In this document: positions 1 to 9,043 of the stretch, in pieces
Layout of the letters: every line of letters begins with the position of its first letter
How positions within the stretch are numbered: position 1 is the stretch's first letter
Assembly (NCBI RefSeq): GCF_004402045.1
Contig: NZ_SOMG01000023.1
Coordinates: 248,001 to 312,000 of the forward strand
Reading direction: 5' to 3'
Length of the DNA stretch: 64,000 nucleotides
From: Lelliottia nimipressuralis
Lineage (GTDB): Bacteria > Pseudomonadota > Gammaproteobacteria > Enterobacterales > Enterobacteriaceae
Notes under the pieces: model-generated
What the model was told of the DNA's origin: nothing
The model's database searches: none
Seen by the model: only the letters and a program-made list of their open reading frames with translations
Made by a program: the position numbers and the translations under genes

Positions 1-95
1 TGCGTAATCTGTCATAAGAATTTATGCTCTGTAAATATCTCTTAAGTAACAAATATCCTGGACGGCTGATTTCTGGATCCTCTTCACAATCACAG

Positions 96-144
96 AAACC
101 GGTTACAGTAACCGGTTGCAGAGCGTGGTGCGTAGATTAATACT
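96..144 (+). promoter_or_regulatory. Putative LacI-family operator overlapping a promoter
   Basis: Two copies of AACCGGTT (97-104 and 110-117) are separated by ACAGT and form a 21-bp inverted repeat that is perfect except at the central base. CCGG-centred palindromes are typical of LacI/GalR-family operators. A possible -35 (TTGCAG, 116-121) and -10 (TAATAC, 138-143) with a 16-bp spacer overlap its right edge, so a bound repressor would block RNA polymerase. The likely target is the PTS IIC gene downstream. The regulator gene is not in the window. The palindrome is seen directly; the promoter and family are inferred. Confidence 0.5.
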
Positions 145-185
145 GAGTACGTAACGTCCCCTGTATCCAATAATAAGAGCAAATT

Positions 186-293
186 ATGAAACCATTTCGT
201 CGGAGCAGTACCGCGGGTACACAAGCCAGCAAGGTTGTGAAGTTGATTTATGGAACAACGTGCGGCGCAAATGTGCCGGTAACAAACGTCTGA
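186..293 (+). CDS. Possible 35-codon small ORF in the PTS gene leader
   Basis: An ATG frame starts MKPFRRSSTAG and ends in TGA 13 nt before the IIC start codon. It lies wholly between the putative promoter and the IIC gene. Its own ribosome-binding site is weak (AAGAG). I do not recognise the peptide. It contains a single Cys and no hydrophobic segment. It could be a leader peptide, the remnant of a lost gene, or chance, since a 35-codon frame is not unlikely in leader DNA of this length. Confidence 0.2.
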   Translation: MKPFRRSSTAGTQASKVVKLIYGTTCGANVPVTNV

Positions 294-306
294 CAGGAGA
301 TCTGCC

Positions 307-1653
307 ATGTCTGCCAACCATGCTGCGTTTAACCTGATATTCCGTTTTGTTGAAAATTACGTCAGTCCGATTGCCGGGCGGATCTCTTCCCAGCGTCACG
401 TCATGGCCATCCGCGATGGATTCATCTCTGCGATGCCATTTATGATTGTGGGCTCATTTTTGTTAGTGTTTGCTTACCCTCCGTTTTCACCTGATACCAC
501 CTGGGGTTTCGCGCGCGCCTGGCTGGATATGGCGAAGCAATTTGAAGGCCAGATCCTGACGCCGTTTGATATGACGATGGGCATTATGTCCATTTATATT
601 TGTGCGGCTATTGCGTATAACCTGGGTAAACACTATGTCAAATCGCATCAGCTAGATCCGTTTATGTGCGCCATGCTGTCGCTGATGGCGTTTCTGCTTG
701 TCGCAGCCCCAAAAACAAAAGGCGCGCTTCCCGTCGACAGCCTGGGTGGGACGGGCATTTTCACAGCAATTCTCGTGGCCATTTACTGCGTTGAGATGAT
801 GCGTTTCCTCAAAGCGCATAACATCGGTATTCGCCTGCCGGACCAGGTCCCACCGATGATCAAAAACTCCTTTGATCTGCTGATCCCGGTGCTGGTGGTG
901 GTATTGACGCTCTATCCGCTGAGCCTGGTTATTCAGTCGCAGTTTGGCATGCTGATCCCACAGGCGATTATGTCGGTCTTTAAACCCCTCGTTTCCGCAG
1001 CGGATTCACTGCCTGCGATTCTGCTGGCGGTGTTGATTGGTCATCTGCTGTGGTTCGCTGGGATCCACGGGGCGGCCATTGTCTCCGGAATGCTGCAGAT
1101 GTTCTGGCTGACAAACCTGGGCGCTAACCAGACCGCGCTGGCCGCCAGCCAGCCTCTGCCGCATATCTTTATGGAAGCGTTCTGGACGTTCTTTATCGTG
1201 ATTGGCGGGTCGGGCGCTACGATGGGGCTGGTGATTTGCTACCTGCGTAGCCGTTCAGCGCATTTACGCTCTATTGGGCGTTTGAGCGTGGTGCCCAGCT
1301 TCTTTAACATTAATGAACCTGTCATTTTTGGTACGCCGATTGTCATGAACCCGGTGTTCTTTATTCCCTTCCTGCTGGCTCCGATGGTTAACGCCGTGCT
1401 GGCCTGGGCGGCAATGACGTTTGATCTGATTGGCCGTGTCATCTCCGTCGTACCCTGGACGGCACCGGCTCCGATAGGCGCAGCGTGGGCCCTGGGCTGG
1501 GATTTCCGCGCGGCCATTCTGGTTGTGGTTCTGGCCTGCGTATCGGCGATCATCTACTACCCATTCTTCAAAGTGTACGAGAAGCAGCTGCTGGAGCAGG
1601 AAGCGGAAGAAGCGCAGCGTAACGTGGAAGAGGAAAATCAACAGGTGGCCTAA
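307..1653 (+). CDS. PTS sugar transporter subunit IIC, lactose/cellobiose type
   Basis: This 448-residue polytopic membrane protein is the sugar-translocating IIC subunit of a phosphotransferase system. The N-terminus (RDGFISAMPFMIVGSF) and the motifs HLLWFAGIHG and NINEPVIFGTPI are characteristic of the cellobiose/lactose family and line the substrate site. Length is normal for an intact IIC. AGGAGA lies about 6 nt before the ATG, fixing the start. No IIA or IIB gene is present in the window, so it must work with subunits encoded elsewhere or borrow those of another beta-glucoside system. The Glu- and Gln-rich tail (from about residue 425) is cytoplasmic. In E. coli this place next to fhuF holds unrelated regulators, so the gene is probably accessory. 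Substrate: a beta-linked disaccharide is likely but unproven. Confidence 0.85.
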   Translation: MSANHAAFNLIFRFVENYVSPIAGRISSQRHVMAIRDGFISAMPFMIVGSFLLVFAYPPFSPDTTWGFARAWLDMAKQFEGQILTPFDMTMGIMSIYICAAIAYNLGKHYVKSHQLDPFMCAMLSLMAFLLVAAPKTKGALPVDSLGGTGIFTAILVAIYCVEMMRFLKAHNIGIRLPDQVPPMIKNSFDLLIPVLVVVLTLYPLSLVIQSQFGMLIPQAIMSVFKPLVSAADSLPAILLAVLIGHLLWFAGIHGAAIVSGMLQMFWLTNLGANQTALAASQPLPHIFMEAFWTFFIVIGGSGATMGLVICYLRSRSAHLRSIGRLSVVPSFFNINEPVIFGTPIVMNPVFFIPFLLAPMVNAVLAWAAMTFDLIGRVISVVPWTAPAPIGAAWALGWDFRAAILVVVLACVSAIIYYPFFKVYEKQLLEQEAEEAQRNVEEENQQVA

Positions 1654-1660
1654 ACGCGTT

Positions 1661-1722
1661 GTGCCGGGTGGCGGCTGCGAACAGAGGTTTTGTAGGCCCG
1701 GTAAGCGAAGCGCCACCGGGCA
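1661..1722. repeat. REP pair (BIME) between the IIC gene and fhuF
   Basis: Two inverted GC-rich palindromes (GCCGGGTGGCGGCTGCG and a GTAAGCGAAGCGCCACCGGG partner) flank a TTTTGTAGGCCC linker. This is the standard enterobacterial REP/BIME layout. It sits between convergent genes, where it may serve to stabilise 3' ends. Confidence 0.85.
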
Positions 1723-1732
1723 ATTTACTGCA

Positions 1733-2521
1733 CTACTTCAGCGTGCAATCCCCGCACTGCTTAACGTCCGGCAGGCGATAGCGCTGGCAGCAGGTGCGGC
1801 GTACCAAAAGCCCGTCACGGAGTACGACGGTACGAAATAGTGGGTTGTCACGGCCATCGGAAAGCTGTTTTGCAAAGAAACAGGACTGACGCAGGGCATC
1901 AACGTTCTCATCACCGAGAAGCGGCTTCATTTCCGTGAGATACCAGTGGATTAAATAGCCGGTATTGCTCCAGATAAGCTTCCCGTTAATCTCTCCCGTC
2001 GCTTCTAGCGCCTCCACCACCGGCATCAGAGCATGAGTGATAAGCTGCTCCATACGTTCCTGGGCGGTAAGTCGCTCTGCGTTGTGGTCTTCGTGGAGAT
2101 CAATCCAGAAACAGGCTGCACGCCCGGTTTCATGAAATTCGACGTGGAAATGCTCCGGCGAGAGTTTCAGCATGCTTTTTTGCGTTAACAGCGCCAGCAT
2201 CAGAGGCGGCACCATCAGCCCGATATACCACTGCGCCCAGAGAGAGAGCAGGGGTTTATTTTCCCGGGTAAGGGCGGGCTGATTGCGATAGATATGGTCG
2301 GAATAGGTGGCCAGCAGCGATTGCAGTTTTGACGGTTGACGCCACTCTGAGAGTGTCATGGCGTGGTGCGGGTGCGCTTCATCAAGCCGGATAAAGTCCA
2401 GCAGGTGGGCACGCGTCTTTGCAATCTTATCCCGTATGGCATCCGCAAGCGAAGCATTCCCGCTGGTGAGGGGCGCTCGCCAGAGAAGGGGTTCAACGAT
2501 GTGTGCGGTCTGCGTGGCCAT
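1733..2521 (-). CDS. fhuF: Ferric-siderophore reductase FhuF
   Basis: Cytoplasmic [2Fe-2S] protein of 262 residues that reduces iron in imported hydroxamate siderophores such as ferrioxamine B and coprogen, releasing Fe(II). The C-terminus carries the diagnostic cluster ligands: CC, ten residues, then CGDC. The rest matches the FhuF family in length and composition. The ATG at 2519-2521 is preceded, on its own strand, by an AT-rich segment with a Fur-box-like sequence, which fits iron repression. It converges with the PTS IIC gene across a REP pair. Confidence 0.93.
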   Translation of the reverse strand: MATQTAHIVEPLLWRAPLTSGNASLADAIRDKIAKTRAHLLDFIRLDEAHPHHAMTLSEWRQPSKLQSLLATYSDHIYRNQPALTRENKPLLSLWAQWYIGLMVPPLMLALLTQKSMLKLSPEHFHVEFHETGRAACFWIDLHEDHNAERLTAQERMEQLITHALMPVVEALEATGEINGKLIWSNTGYLIHWYLTEMKPLLGDENVDALRQSCFFAKQLSDGRDNPLFRTVVLRDGLLVRRTCCQRYRLPDVKQCGDCTLK

Positions 2522-2532
2522 AGTATAGATAG

Positions 2533-2560
2533 AAATCTAAATGATAATGATTGCCAATCC
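2533..2560. promoter_or_regulatory. Fur-box-like site upstream of fhuF
   Basis: The segment contains GATAATGATTG (from 2543), a match to one half of the 19-bp Fur consensus built from GATAAT hexamers. It lies 12-40 bp upstream of the fhuF ATG, where Fur-Fe(II) would block transcription. About 12 of 19 positions match, so this is a moderate site supported mainly by the identity of the gene. Confidence 0.6.
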
Positions 2561-2616
2561 TAACTATTGCTTATACCAATGGCAAGACTTTTGTCCTGGT
2601 GGCATCGCCGTGACGT

Positions 2617-3681
2617 TTATGTCGTCTGCAACTCTTCGCTTAACAGGATGTTATTGCGCCCCATATGCTTTGCTTCGTAGAGGGCTTTATCGGCTTTTTC
2701 CAGCGCGCCTTCTGCGTCTTCATCCTCGAAAATGGCAATACCTATGCTGATGGTGACATTTGTCGCGACGCTTTCGTTAAACAAATGCGGGATTTTCAAA
2801 TCGTAGACTTTCTGACGGATACGTTCTGCCGTCTGGCGGGCATGCTCAAGGGAGATGTTGGTCAGCAGCACCATAAACTCTTCCCCGCCAAAGCGCGCCA
2901 CGATATCGCGAGAACGCACGGCGTCGCGGATTGCCGCAGAGACGCGTTTCAATGCCTGGTCGCCCATCATATGGCCGTAATGGTCGTTATAGGCTTTGAA
3001 ATGATCGATATCCATCAGCAGGACAAAATGCTCGCCATTTTCTACCGTCGGCAGGTTCTCCAGACGGCTTTGCAGACCGCGACGATTATAGAGCCCGGTA
3101 AGCGGGTCCATCATGCTGAGATCGGTAAGGGTTTCTCGTTCTTCCAGTAAGCGAGAGAGCAACTCCTGAGCGAAACGATCGTTACGTCTTTGCAAAATGT
3201 TATGAATAGCAATGGCCACGACAGGAAGTGCGAAAGAATAGGTCATTCTCAGCCATAGATCGTGATCGCTTAACCACAGGCAGACAATAAAGGTGGGCAA
3301 TGAGTGCAGCGTAAATGCTTTGATATTACTGGCGAATGCCAGCGTTCCGATAAAAAGCACCGTTAATAGGGCGATTAACAAATACGTCGCATGATCGTGA
3401 GTAATTAAGGCGAATTTCGAGTCAATTTGCCACGCCCACAAAATACCGAAGATCCCTGAAACAACAGGAATATTTATCTTCCGCGCTCTCTTTCTCCAGT
3501 GCCAGACGAACAGGCCGGTACTGATGGAGAAAATAGCAATCAGCGGAGCAGATAACAGGCGTACAGAATTGAGCGGATTTGTTACCGAGAACACTGCCGA
3601 GGTTGCGTTCAGAAATAAAAATAAACGTAACGATAATTGATATTTTCTTTGAACCAAAGACCGCCAGGATTGTGATGTCAT
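2617..3681 (-). CDS. Membrane-anchored diguanylate cyclase (GGDEF)
   Basis: A 354-residue protein predicted to make cyclic di-GMP from two GTP. Residues about 20-165 hold several hydrophobic segments forming a membrane sensor region. A short coiled linker (about 166-190) leads to the GGDEF domain. The active-site motif is GGEEF at residues 265-269. An RSRD inhibitory I-site lies exactly five residues before it (256-259), so product feedback is expected. The MDPLTGLYNRRG motif that opens the domain is intact, as is the C-terminal DKALYEAKHMGRN. No EAL domain is present. It lies between fhuF and yjjZ, both iron genes, and looks like an insertion into that locus. The signal it senses is unknown. 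Confidence 0.88.
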   Translation of the reverse strand: MTSQSWRSLVQRKYQLSLRLFLFLNATSAVFSVTNPLNSVRLLSAPLIAIFSISTGLFVWHWRKRARKINIPVVSGIFGILWAWQIDSKFALITHDHATYLLIALLTVLFIGTLAFASNIKAFTLHSLPTFIVCLWLSDHDLWLRMTYSFALPVVAIAIHNILQRRNDRFAQELLSRLLEERETLTDLSMMDPLTGLYNRRGLQSRLENLPTVENGEHFVLLMDIDHFKAYNDHYGHMMGDQALKRVSAAIRDAVRSRDIVARFGGEEFMVLLTNISLEHARQTAERIRQKVYDLKIPHLFNESVATNVTISIGIAIFEDEDAEGALEKADKALYEAKHMGRNNILLSEELQTT

Positions 3682-3878
3682 AGTCGTGCGTTTTTATTAA
3701 AATTTAATTAAAACAGATAAATAGGTGTTGTTTCGCAATAAAATATGCAAAAAACTCAAAGAGTAATTATCAGAAAAATTTTAGGTGTAGTTAACAGGTG
3801 AGCAATTTATCACCTTAGGCAATTCCTGTCATTACGGGAAAGGTAAAGGTCGATGGATTTTGATTCATTCAGCTGACA

Positions 3879-3917
3879 AATGATAATGCCTATCATATGA
3901 TATTGGTTATCATTATC
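3879..3917. promoter_or_regulatory. Tandem Fur boxes upstream of yjjZ
   Basis: The right-hand site (3899-3917) matches the 19-bp consensus GATAATGATAATCATTATC at 16 positions. A second, weaker match (12 of 19) starts at 3882 and overlaps it. The sites end about 18 bp before the yjjZ start codon. They also lie roughly 200 bp upstream of the divergent cyclase gene. Strong Fur control of yjjZ is expected. Confidence 0.8.
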
Positions 3918-3935
3918 GTTGTGAGAGGACGGATC

Positions 3936-4166
3936 ATGTTGAACAGGGCGCTTGGAAGTGGTTGGGGGGTATTGCTACCGGGAGCCATTCTCGGCGGTTT
4001 GATGTTTGCCGATCTCTCCCTTGAAATCTGGAAAGCCATTATTGTCTCAGGACTGTTAGTCACGTCAGGCATGATTTGGCATAAGCAACTGCGCCATTTT
4101 GTTTTATTGCCGTCATGTGTAGCACTGGTCAGTGGAATTCTGGTGATACTAATGAGTTTGAAATAA
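3936..4166 (+). CDS. yjjZ: Small membrane protein YjjZ (DUF1435 family)
   Basis: A 76-residue protein with three hydrophobic stretches, probably in the inner membrane. Function is unknown; the E. coli homologue is known as a Fur- and iron-regulated gene. I chose the ATG at 3936 because GAGAGGAC lies just upstream at good spacing. An alternative in-frame ATG at 3897 falls inside the Fur boxes and would give an unlikely N-terminus. The gene is followed by the tRNA-Leu cluster on the other strand. Confidence 0.7.
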   Translation: MLNRALGSGWGVLLPGAILGGLMFADLSLEIWKAIIVSGLLVTSGMIWHKQLRHFVLLPSCVALVSGILVILMSLK

Positions 4167-4204
4167 CAGGGAAAAGAAGATACTCAGAAGGGATGTAAGA
4201 TAAT

Positions 4205-4290
4205 TGGTGCGAGGGGGGGGACTCGAACCCCCACATCCTAAGGACACTAACACCTGAAGCTAGCGCGTCTACCAATTCCGCCACCTTCGC
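4205..4290 (-). tRNA. leuQ: tRNA-Leu (CAG), third copy, variable loop one base short
   Basis: Reads on the minus strand as GCGAAGGTGGCGGAATTGG, with anticodon CAG, a long class II variable arm, a TTCGAGT T-loop and an encoded CCA end. It decodes CUG. This copy is 86 nt; its two neighbours are 87 nt. The missing base is in the variable-arm loop (TTA instead of TTAC between GTCC and GGAT). Stems are intact, so it should still function. The leuQ name assumes the E. coli leuVPQ order. Confidence 0.92.
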
Positions 4291-4323
4291 ACAGTCATCT
4301 TACTATTTTTGATATCGCCTCGT

Positions 4324-4410
4324 TGGTGCGAGGGGGGGGACTCGAACCCCCACATCCGTAAGGACACTAACACCTGAAGCTAGCGCGTCTACCAATTCCG
4401 CCACCTTCGC
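4324..4410 (-). tRNA. leuP: tRNA-Leu (CAG), second copy
   Basis: An 87-nt class II tRNA on the minus strand, with anticodon CAG, encoded CCA (TGG at 4324-4326 on the plus strand), and full TTAC variable loop. It is identical to the first transcribed copy as far as I can read. A 28-nt spacer separates it from the upstream copy and a 33-nt spacer from the downstream one, so the three are probably cleaved from one precursor. Confidence 0.95.
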
Positions 4411-4438
4411 CCAGTGCGAGCAATATCATTGTGATTTA

Positions 4439-4525
4439 TGGTGCGAGGGGGGGGACTCGAACCCCCACATCCGTAAGGACACTAACACCTGAAGCTAGCG
4501 CGTCTACCAATTCCGCCACCTTCGC
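4439..4525 (-). tRNA. leuV: tRNA-Leu (CAG), first copy
   Basis: An 87-nt tRNA-Leu with anticodon CAG and encoded CCA. It is the promoter-proximal copy of the three-gene cluster, which is transcribed leftward. All conserved class II features are present, including the GCGAAGG acceptor strand, the D-loop ATTGGTAGACGCG and the extended variable arm. Confidence 0.95.
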
Positions 4526-4566
4526 ATACCATCGATACTGTAAAAGTATCGTAACCACGGAGGCGC

Positions 4567-4594
4567 ATTCTAGATGTTTTCAGCTTTACGTCAA
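4567..4594 (-). promoter_or_regulatory. Promoter of the tRNA-Leu operon
   Basis: On the minus strand, TTGACG (4594-4589) and TAGAAT (4572-4567) are separated by 16 bp. They are followed by a GC-rich discriminator (GCGCCTCC), as in promoters of stable RNA genes under stringent control. It lies about 40 bp upstream of the first tRNA. Confidence 0.75.
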
Positions 4595-4654
4595 CTGAAA
4601 AGTGCACACCTTTTATTGATTGCTGCAAAAATGGCCGGAACTGAGACACCTGCT

Positions 4655-4688
4655 TGCCGGATGGCGCTGGCGCTTATCCGGCCTACAT
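4655..4688. repeat. Single REP element downstream of rsmC
   Basis: GCCGGATGGCGCTGG followed by CGCTTATCCGGCCTAC forms the Y-type REP palindrome just past the 3' end of the leftward rsmC gene. Confidence 0.8.
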
Positions 4689-4699
4689 TGCATGGCGAA

Positions 4700-5728
4700 T
4701 TATTTCTTTGCCTGACGCGTCATCACGGTACGGTAGACCTTAAAGCGGCCGGTCTGGGCGATCACTTCGTGGAAGCCGAAGGTTTCGTCCAGCACTTTCG
4801 GGTACGCCAGGAAGGCGTTCGCGACAATACGCAGCTCACCGCCGCTGTTAAGGTGACGGGTTGCGCCACGGATCAGCGCTTGCGCGGCTTCCAGGCTGGT
4901 CTCCATGCCGTCGTGGAACGGCGGGTTAGAGATAATCATGTCGAAGCGACCGGTAACATCTGAGAAGACGTTGCTGGCAATGACTTCGCCTTCAATGCCG
5001 TTTGCTGCAAGCGTTGCGCGGCTGGCTTCTACCGCCGGGGCGCTCACGTCACACAGGGTTAAACGGACTTTAGGTGAATGGCTGGCGAGCACGGTTGCCA
5101 GCACGCCCGCGCCACAGCCTACGTCCAGCACTTTGCCTTTGGTGTGCGGCGTCAGGGTGGAGAGCAGCAGCTTGCTACCTGTATCCAGCGCGTCACGGCT
5201 GAACACGCCCGGCAGGGTTTTGATAGTCAGACCGTCAAGCTGGTACTCGTCCCAGTAAGCCTGTGGATCAAATGTTGTCTGTTTTTCCAGACGGCCATGG
5301 TACAGGCCACAGCGGCGGGCGCTGTCGACTTTGTTAAGCGGGGCGTAAGCTTCCAGCATCTGTTCTGCACTGCGCACGCCGCTGCGGTTCTCGCCCACCA
5401 CGAAAATATCGCAGCCGACCGGCAGCAGGGAGAGCAGGTTCATCAGCTGGAACTGGGCTTCCGGTTTGTTCTTCGGCCAGTAGTAGATCAGCGTATCGCA
5501 GTTGGCAATATCGCTCTGCTCTGCCACCAGGCTAAAGCGCGCGCGCTCGCCCATCTGGCGGCTCAGCACCTGCCAGTGGTGGTAGTATTGGGTGTGGGCA
5601 CGGCTTTCAGCACAGTCGAAACGCGCAGGCAGGTCATCCTGCATATCTCCGGCAAACAGAATACGGCTTTCTTCGAAATCATCACTGTGACGCAGCAAGA
5701 CTTCACTTGCCGGGGTAAATGCAGACAT
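4700..5728 (-). CDS. rsmC: 16S rRNA m2G1207 methyltransferase RsmC
   Basis: A 342-residue SAM-dependent enzyme that methylates G1207 of 16S rRNA in the 30S subunit. The C-terminal half is the catalytic Rossmann domain, with the SAM loop [12 protein letters not shown] and the NPPF motif ([11 protein letters not shown]) of base N-methyltransferases. The N-terminal half is the degenerate duplicate domain that helps bind RNA. Length matches the E. coli protein. It is transcribed away from holD across a 100-bp divergent promoter region. Confidence 0.96.
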   Translation of the reverse strand: MSAFTPASEVLLRHSDDFEESRILFAGDMQDDLPARFDCAESRAHTQYYHHWQVLSRQMGERARFSLVAEQSDIANCDTLIYYWPKNKPEAQFQLMNLLSLLPVGCDIFVVGENRSGVRSAEQMLEAYAPLNKVDSARRCGLYHGRLEKQTTFDPQAYWDEYQLDGLTIKTLPGVFSRDALDTGSKLLLSTLTPHTKGKVLDVGCGAGVLATVLASHSPKVRLTLCDVSAPAVEASRATLAANGIEGEVIASNVFSDVTGRFDMIISNPPFHDGMETSLEAAQALIRGATRHLNSGGELRIVANAFLAYPKVLDETFGFHEVIAQTGRFKVYRTVMTRQAKK

Positions 5729-5830
5729 GAATTGTTCCTCAATAAACTCAGGCGGGGATTATAGTAGGTAGATGGCGCACTTTCGACACATTTGCTATAT
5801 TTGCGCGCCTGAGAGACAGGAGTTTTCCCT

Positions 5831-6244
5831 ATGACATCCCGACGAGACTGGCAATTACAGCAGCTGGGCATTACCCAGTGGGCTTTGCGTCGCCCGACGG
5901 CGTTGCAGGGCGAAATCGCCATCTCCATCCCTGCGCACGTTCGCCTGGTGATGGTGGCGGAAGAACTGCCTGCCCTGAATGAACCCCTGATCGGTGATGT
6001 CCTTCGCAGTCTGAAGCTGACGGCCGACCAGGTTTTACAGCTGACGCCGGAACGGGTCGCTATGCTTCCTCCCGATAGCCGCTGTAACAGCTGGCGTATC
6101 GGAGAGACAAACGAGATCCCCCTCCAGGGGAGCCAGATCTGCACGCCAGCGCTGGACGAACTGAAAGCCAACCCAAAAGCGCGTAGCGCGCTCTGGCAAC
6201 AAATCTGCGAATATGAACACGATTTCTTCCCTCACGACGCCTGA
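5831..6244 (+). CDS. holD: DNA polymerase III psi subunit HolD
   Basis: A 137-residue subunit that links the chi subunit, and through it SSB, to the clamp loader of the replicative polymerase. The N-terminus (MTSRRDWQLQQLGITQW) is the conserved segment that contacts the clamp loader. The start follows GACAGGAG at good spacing. Its last 32 nt overlap the start of rimI, as in E. coli, so the two are translated from one message. Confidence 0.95.
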   Translation: MTSRRDWQLQQLGITQWALRRPTALQGEIAISIPAHVRLVMVAEELPALNEPLIGDVLRSLKLTADQVLQLTPERVAMLPPDSRCNSWRIGETNEIPLQGSQICTPALDELKANPKARSALWQQICEYEHDFFPHDA

Positions 6245-6656
6245 CCTGGCCACAGCGTTTGCGATTGAAACACGCGCCCATGCGTTTCCGTGGAGCGAAA
6301 AGACCTTTGCCAGCAATCAGGGCGAACGGTATCTGAACTACCGCCTGGACGTTGACGGCACCATGGCCGCCTTCGCGATTACGCAGGTTGTTCTTGATGA
6401 AGCGACGCTGTTTAATATCGCGGTTGACCCTGCATTTCAGCGCCGTGGGCTGGGAAGAGAACTGCTTGAGCACCTCATCCGTGAGCTCGAAACCCGTGAC
6501 GTTTTCACCCTGTGGCTGGAGGTGCGCGCGTCGAATGCCGCCGCCATCGCGCTCTATGAAAGCTTAGGCTTTAACGAGGCGACAATCCGCCGTAACTACT
6601 ACCCCACCGCAGAGGGACGTGAAGACGCCATTATTATGGCTCTGCCGATTGGATAA
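6213..6656 (+). CDS. rimI: Ribosomal protein S18 alanine N-acetyltransferase RimI
   Basis: A 147-residue GNAT enzyme that acetylates the N-terminal alanine of ribosomal protein S18 using acetyl-CoA. The acetyl-CoA loop is visible as [11 protein letters not shown] (about residues 76-86), followed by the conserved [15 protein letters not shown] motif of the family. It begins inside the 3' end of holD and ends 19 nt before yjjG, forming a compact operon. Confidence 0.95.
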   Translation: MNTISSLTTPDLATAFAIETRAHAFPWSEKTFASNQGERYLNYRLDVDGTMAAFAITQVVLDEATLFNIAVDPAFQRRGLGRELLEHLIRELETRDVFTLWLEVRASNAAAIALYESLGFNEATIRRNYYPTAEGREDAIIMALPIG

Positions 6657-6675
6657 CGAAAATAAGGTTGTAACG

Positions 6676-7353
6676 ATGAAATGGGACTGGATTTTCTTTG
6701 ATGCCGACGAAACGCTGTTTACGTTCGACTCGTTCGGTGGTCTACAGCGGATGTTTCTCGATTACAGTGTGACCTTCACCGCTGAGGATTTTCAGGACTA
6801 TCAGGCGGTAAACAAGCCGCTGTGGGTGGATTACCAGAACGGTGCCATCACCGCGTTACAACTTCAGCACCAGCGCTTTGACGTCTGGGCGGAACGCTTA
6901 AAGGTGAGTCCGGGGGCGCTGAACGAGGCCTTTCTGAACGCCATGGCCGATATCTGTGCGCCACTACCGGGTGCGGTTTCTCTGCTGAATGCGTTGAAAG
7001 GTAAGGTAAAACTAGGGATCATCACCAACGGTTTTACCGCTCTGCAGCAGATCCGCCTTGAGCGCACCGGCCTGCGCGATCATTTTGACGCGCTGGTGAT
7101 CTCGGAAGAGGTCGGCGTGCCGAAGCCGGATCCGCGTATTTTCGATTATGCGCTGGCGCTGGCCGGCAATCCTGACCGCGATCGCGTACTGATGGTGGGT
7201 GATACCGCAGAGTCAGATATTCTGGGTGGCATGAATTCCGGTCTGTCGACCGTCTGGCTCAATGCGCATGGCCGCGTAAAGCCTGAAGGCATCGAGCCGA
7301 CCTGGACCGTGACGTCGTTGAACGAACTGGAGCAACTCCTGTGTAAACAATGA
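6676..7353 (+). CDS. yjjG: Pyrimidine 5'-nucleotidase YjjG (HAD family)
   Basis: A 225-residue HAD phosphatase that dephosphorylates pyrimidine nucleoside monophosphates and is thought to clear non-canonical ones. The DxD motif appears as FFDADETLF at the N-terminus. Motif II is ITNGF, and motif IV is [10 protein letters not shown] chose the ATG at 6676, which gives the length of the E. coli enzyme. A longer in-frame start exists upstream but overlaps the end of rimI. Confidence 0.94.
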   Translation: MKWDWIFFDADETLFTFDSFGGLQRMFLDYSVTFTAEDFQDYQAVNKPLWVDYQNGAITALQLQHQRFDVWAERLKVSPGALNEAFLNAMADICAPLPGAVSLLNALKGKVKLGIITNGFTALQQIRLERTGLRDHFDALVISEEVGVPKPDPRIFDYALALAGNPDRDRVLMVGDTAESDILGGMNSGLSTVWLNAHGRVKPEGIEPTWTVTSLNELEQLLCKQ

Positions 7354-7444
7354 TTGCCTGCCCCCCATTGATGGGTAAAATAGCCGCAATTTTGTATTCC
7401 ATGATGCGTGGCGTGCTGCCGCGCTTATAAAAGAAGATTTAATT

Positions 7445-9034
7445 ATGACGTTGTCTCCTTATCTGCAAGAGGTGGCCAAGCGCCGCACTTTTGCCATTAT
7501 CTCGCACCCGGATGCCGGTAAAACGACCATCACCGAGAAGGTGTTACTGTTCGGACAGGCGATCCAGACTGCGGGTACCGTTAAAGGCCGTGGCTCCAGC
7601 CAGCATGCAAAATCTGACTGGATGGAGATGGAAAAGCAGCGTGGTATTTCGATTACCACCTCCGTGATGCAGTTCCCGTATCACGACTGCCTGGTGAACC
7701 TGCTGGACACCCCGGGCCACGAAGACTTCTCCGAAGATACCTACCGTACCCTGACGGCGGTTGACTGCTGTCTGATGGTGATCGACGCCGCGAAAGGTGT
7801 AGAAGATCGTACCCGTAAGCTGATGGAAGTCACCCGTCTACGCGATACCCCGATCCTCACCTTCATGAACAAACTCGACCGTGACATCCGCGATCCGATG
7901 GAAGTCATGGACGAAGTGGAAAGCGAGCTGAAGATCGCCTGTGCGCCAATCACCTGGCCAATTGGCTGCGGTAAGCTGTTCAAAGGGGTTTATCACCTTT
8001 ATAAAGACGAAACCTATCTGTATCAGACCGGTAAAGGCCACACCATTCAGGAAGTCCGCGTGGTGAAAGGTCTGGATAACCCTGAGCTGGACGTTGCAGT
8101 TGGGGAAGAGCTGGCCGCACAGCTGCGTGACGAGCTGGAACTGGTGAAAGGCGCATCCCACGAGTTCGACAAAGAGCTGTTCCTGGCGGGTGAAATTACG
8201 CCGGTCTTCTTCGGTACCGCGCTGGGTAACTTTGGCGTAGACCATATGCTTGATGGTCTGGTGGAGTGGGCACCGCGCCCGATGCCGCGTAAAACCGATA
8301 CCCGTGAAGTGGAAGCGCAGGAAGAGAAATTCACCGGCTTCGTCTTTAAAATTCAGGCCAACATGGACCCGAAACACCGCGACCGCGTGGCCTTTATGCG
8401 CGTGGTGTCCGGTAAATATGAAAAGGGCATGAAGCTTCGCCAGGTGCGTATCGGTAAAGATGTGGTGATCTCCGACGCGCTGACCTTTATGGCGGGCGAC
8501 CGTTCGCACGTTGAAGAGGCGTATCCGGGCGACATCATCGGTCTGCACAACCACGGTACGATTCAGATCGGCGATACTTTCACCCAGGGTGAAATGATGA
8601 AGTTCACCGGTATTCCGAACTTCGCGCCGGAACTGTTCCGTCGTATTCGTCTGCGCGATCCGCTGAAGCAGAAACAGCTGCTGAAAGGCCTGGTCCAGCT
8701 CTCTGAAGAGGGCGCGGTGCAGGTGTTCCGCCCAATCGCGAACAACGACCTGATCGTGGGGGCCGTCGGCGTGCTGCAGTTTGACGTGGTCGTCGCGCGT
8801 CTGAAGAGCGAATACAACGTGGAAGCGATTTATGAGTCTGTAAACGTCGCGACCGCGCGCTGGGTTGAGTGTTCTGACGTGAAGAAATTCGAAGAATTTA
8901 AGCGTAAGAACGAAATTCAGCTGGCGCTGGATGGCGGTGATAACCTCACTTATATTGCTCCAACCATGGTCAACCTCAACCTGACGCAGGAACGTTATCC
9001 AGACGTTCAGTTCCGCAAAACGCGCGAACACTAA
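7445..9034 (+). CDS. prfC: Peptide chain release factor 3 PrfC
   Basis: A 529-residue translational GTPase that removes RF1 or RF2 from the ribosome after peptide release. The G1 loop is [10 protein letters not shown]3 is DTPGHEDF, and G4 is NKLD, followed by the domain II barrel and the C-terminal domain. Length equals that of the E. coli protein. It has its own 90-bp upstream gap and a strong terminator immediately downstream, so it is probably transcribed alone. Confidence 0.97.
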   Translation: MTLSPYLQEVAKRRTFAIISHPDAGKTTITEKVLLFGQAIQTAGTVKGRGSSQHAKSDWMEMEKQRGISITTSVMQFPYHDCLVNLLDTPGHEDFSEDTYRTLTAVDCCLMVIDAAKGVEDRTRKLMEVTRLRDTPILTFMNKLDRDIRDPMEVMDEVESELKIACAPITWPIGCGKLFKGVYHLYKDETYLYQTGKGHTIQEVRVVKGLDNPELDVAVGEELAAQLRDELELVKGASHEFDKELFLAGEITPVFFGTALGNFGVDHMLDGLVEWAPRPMPRKTDTREVEAQEEKFTGFVFKIQANMDPKHRDRVAFMRVVSGKYEKGMKLRQVRIGKDVVISDALTFMAGDRSHVEEAYPGDIIGLHNHGTIQIGDTFTQGEMMKFTGIPNFAPELFRRIRLRDPLKQKQLLKGLVQLSEEGAVQVFRPIANNDLIVGAVGVLQFDVVVARLKSEYNVEAIYESVNVATARWVECSDVKKFEEFKRKNEIQLALDGGDNLTYIAPTMVNLNLTQERYPDVQFRKTREH

Positions 9035-9043
9035 TCCCCTCTC

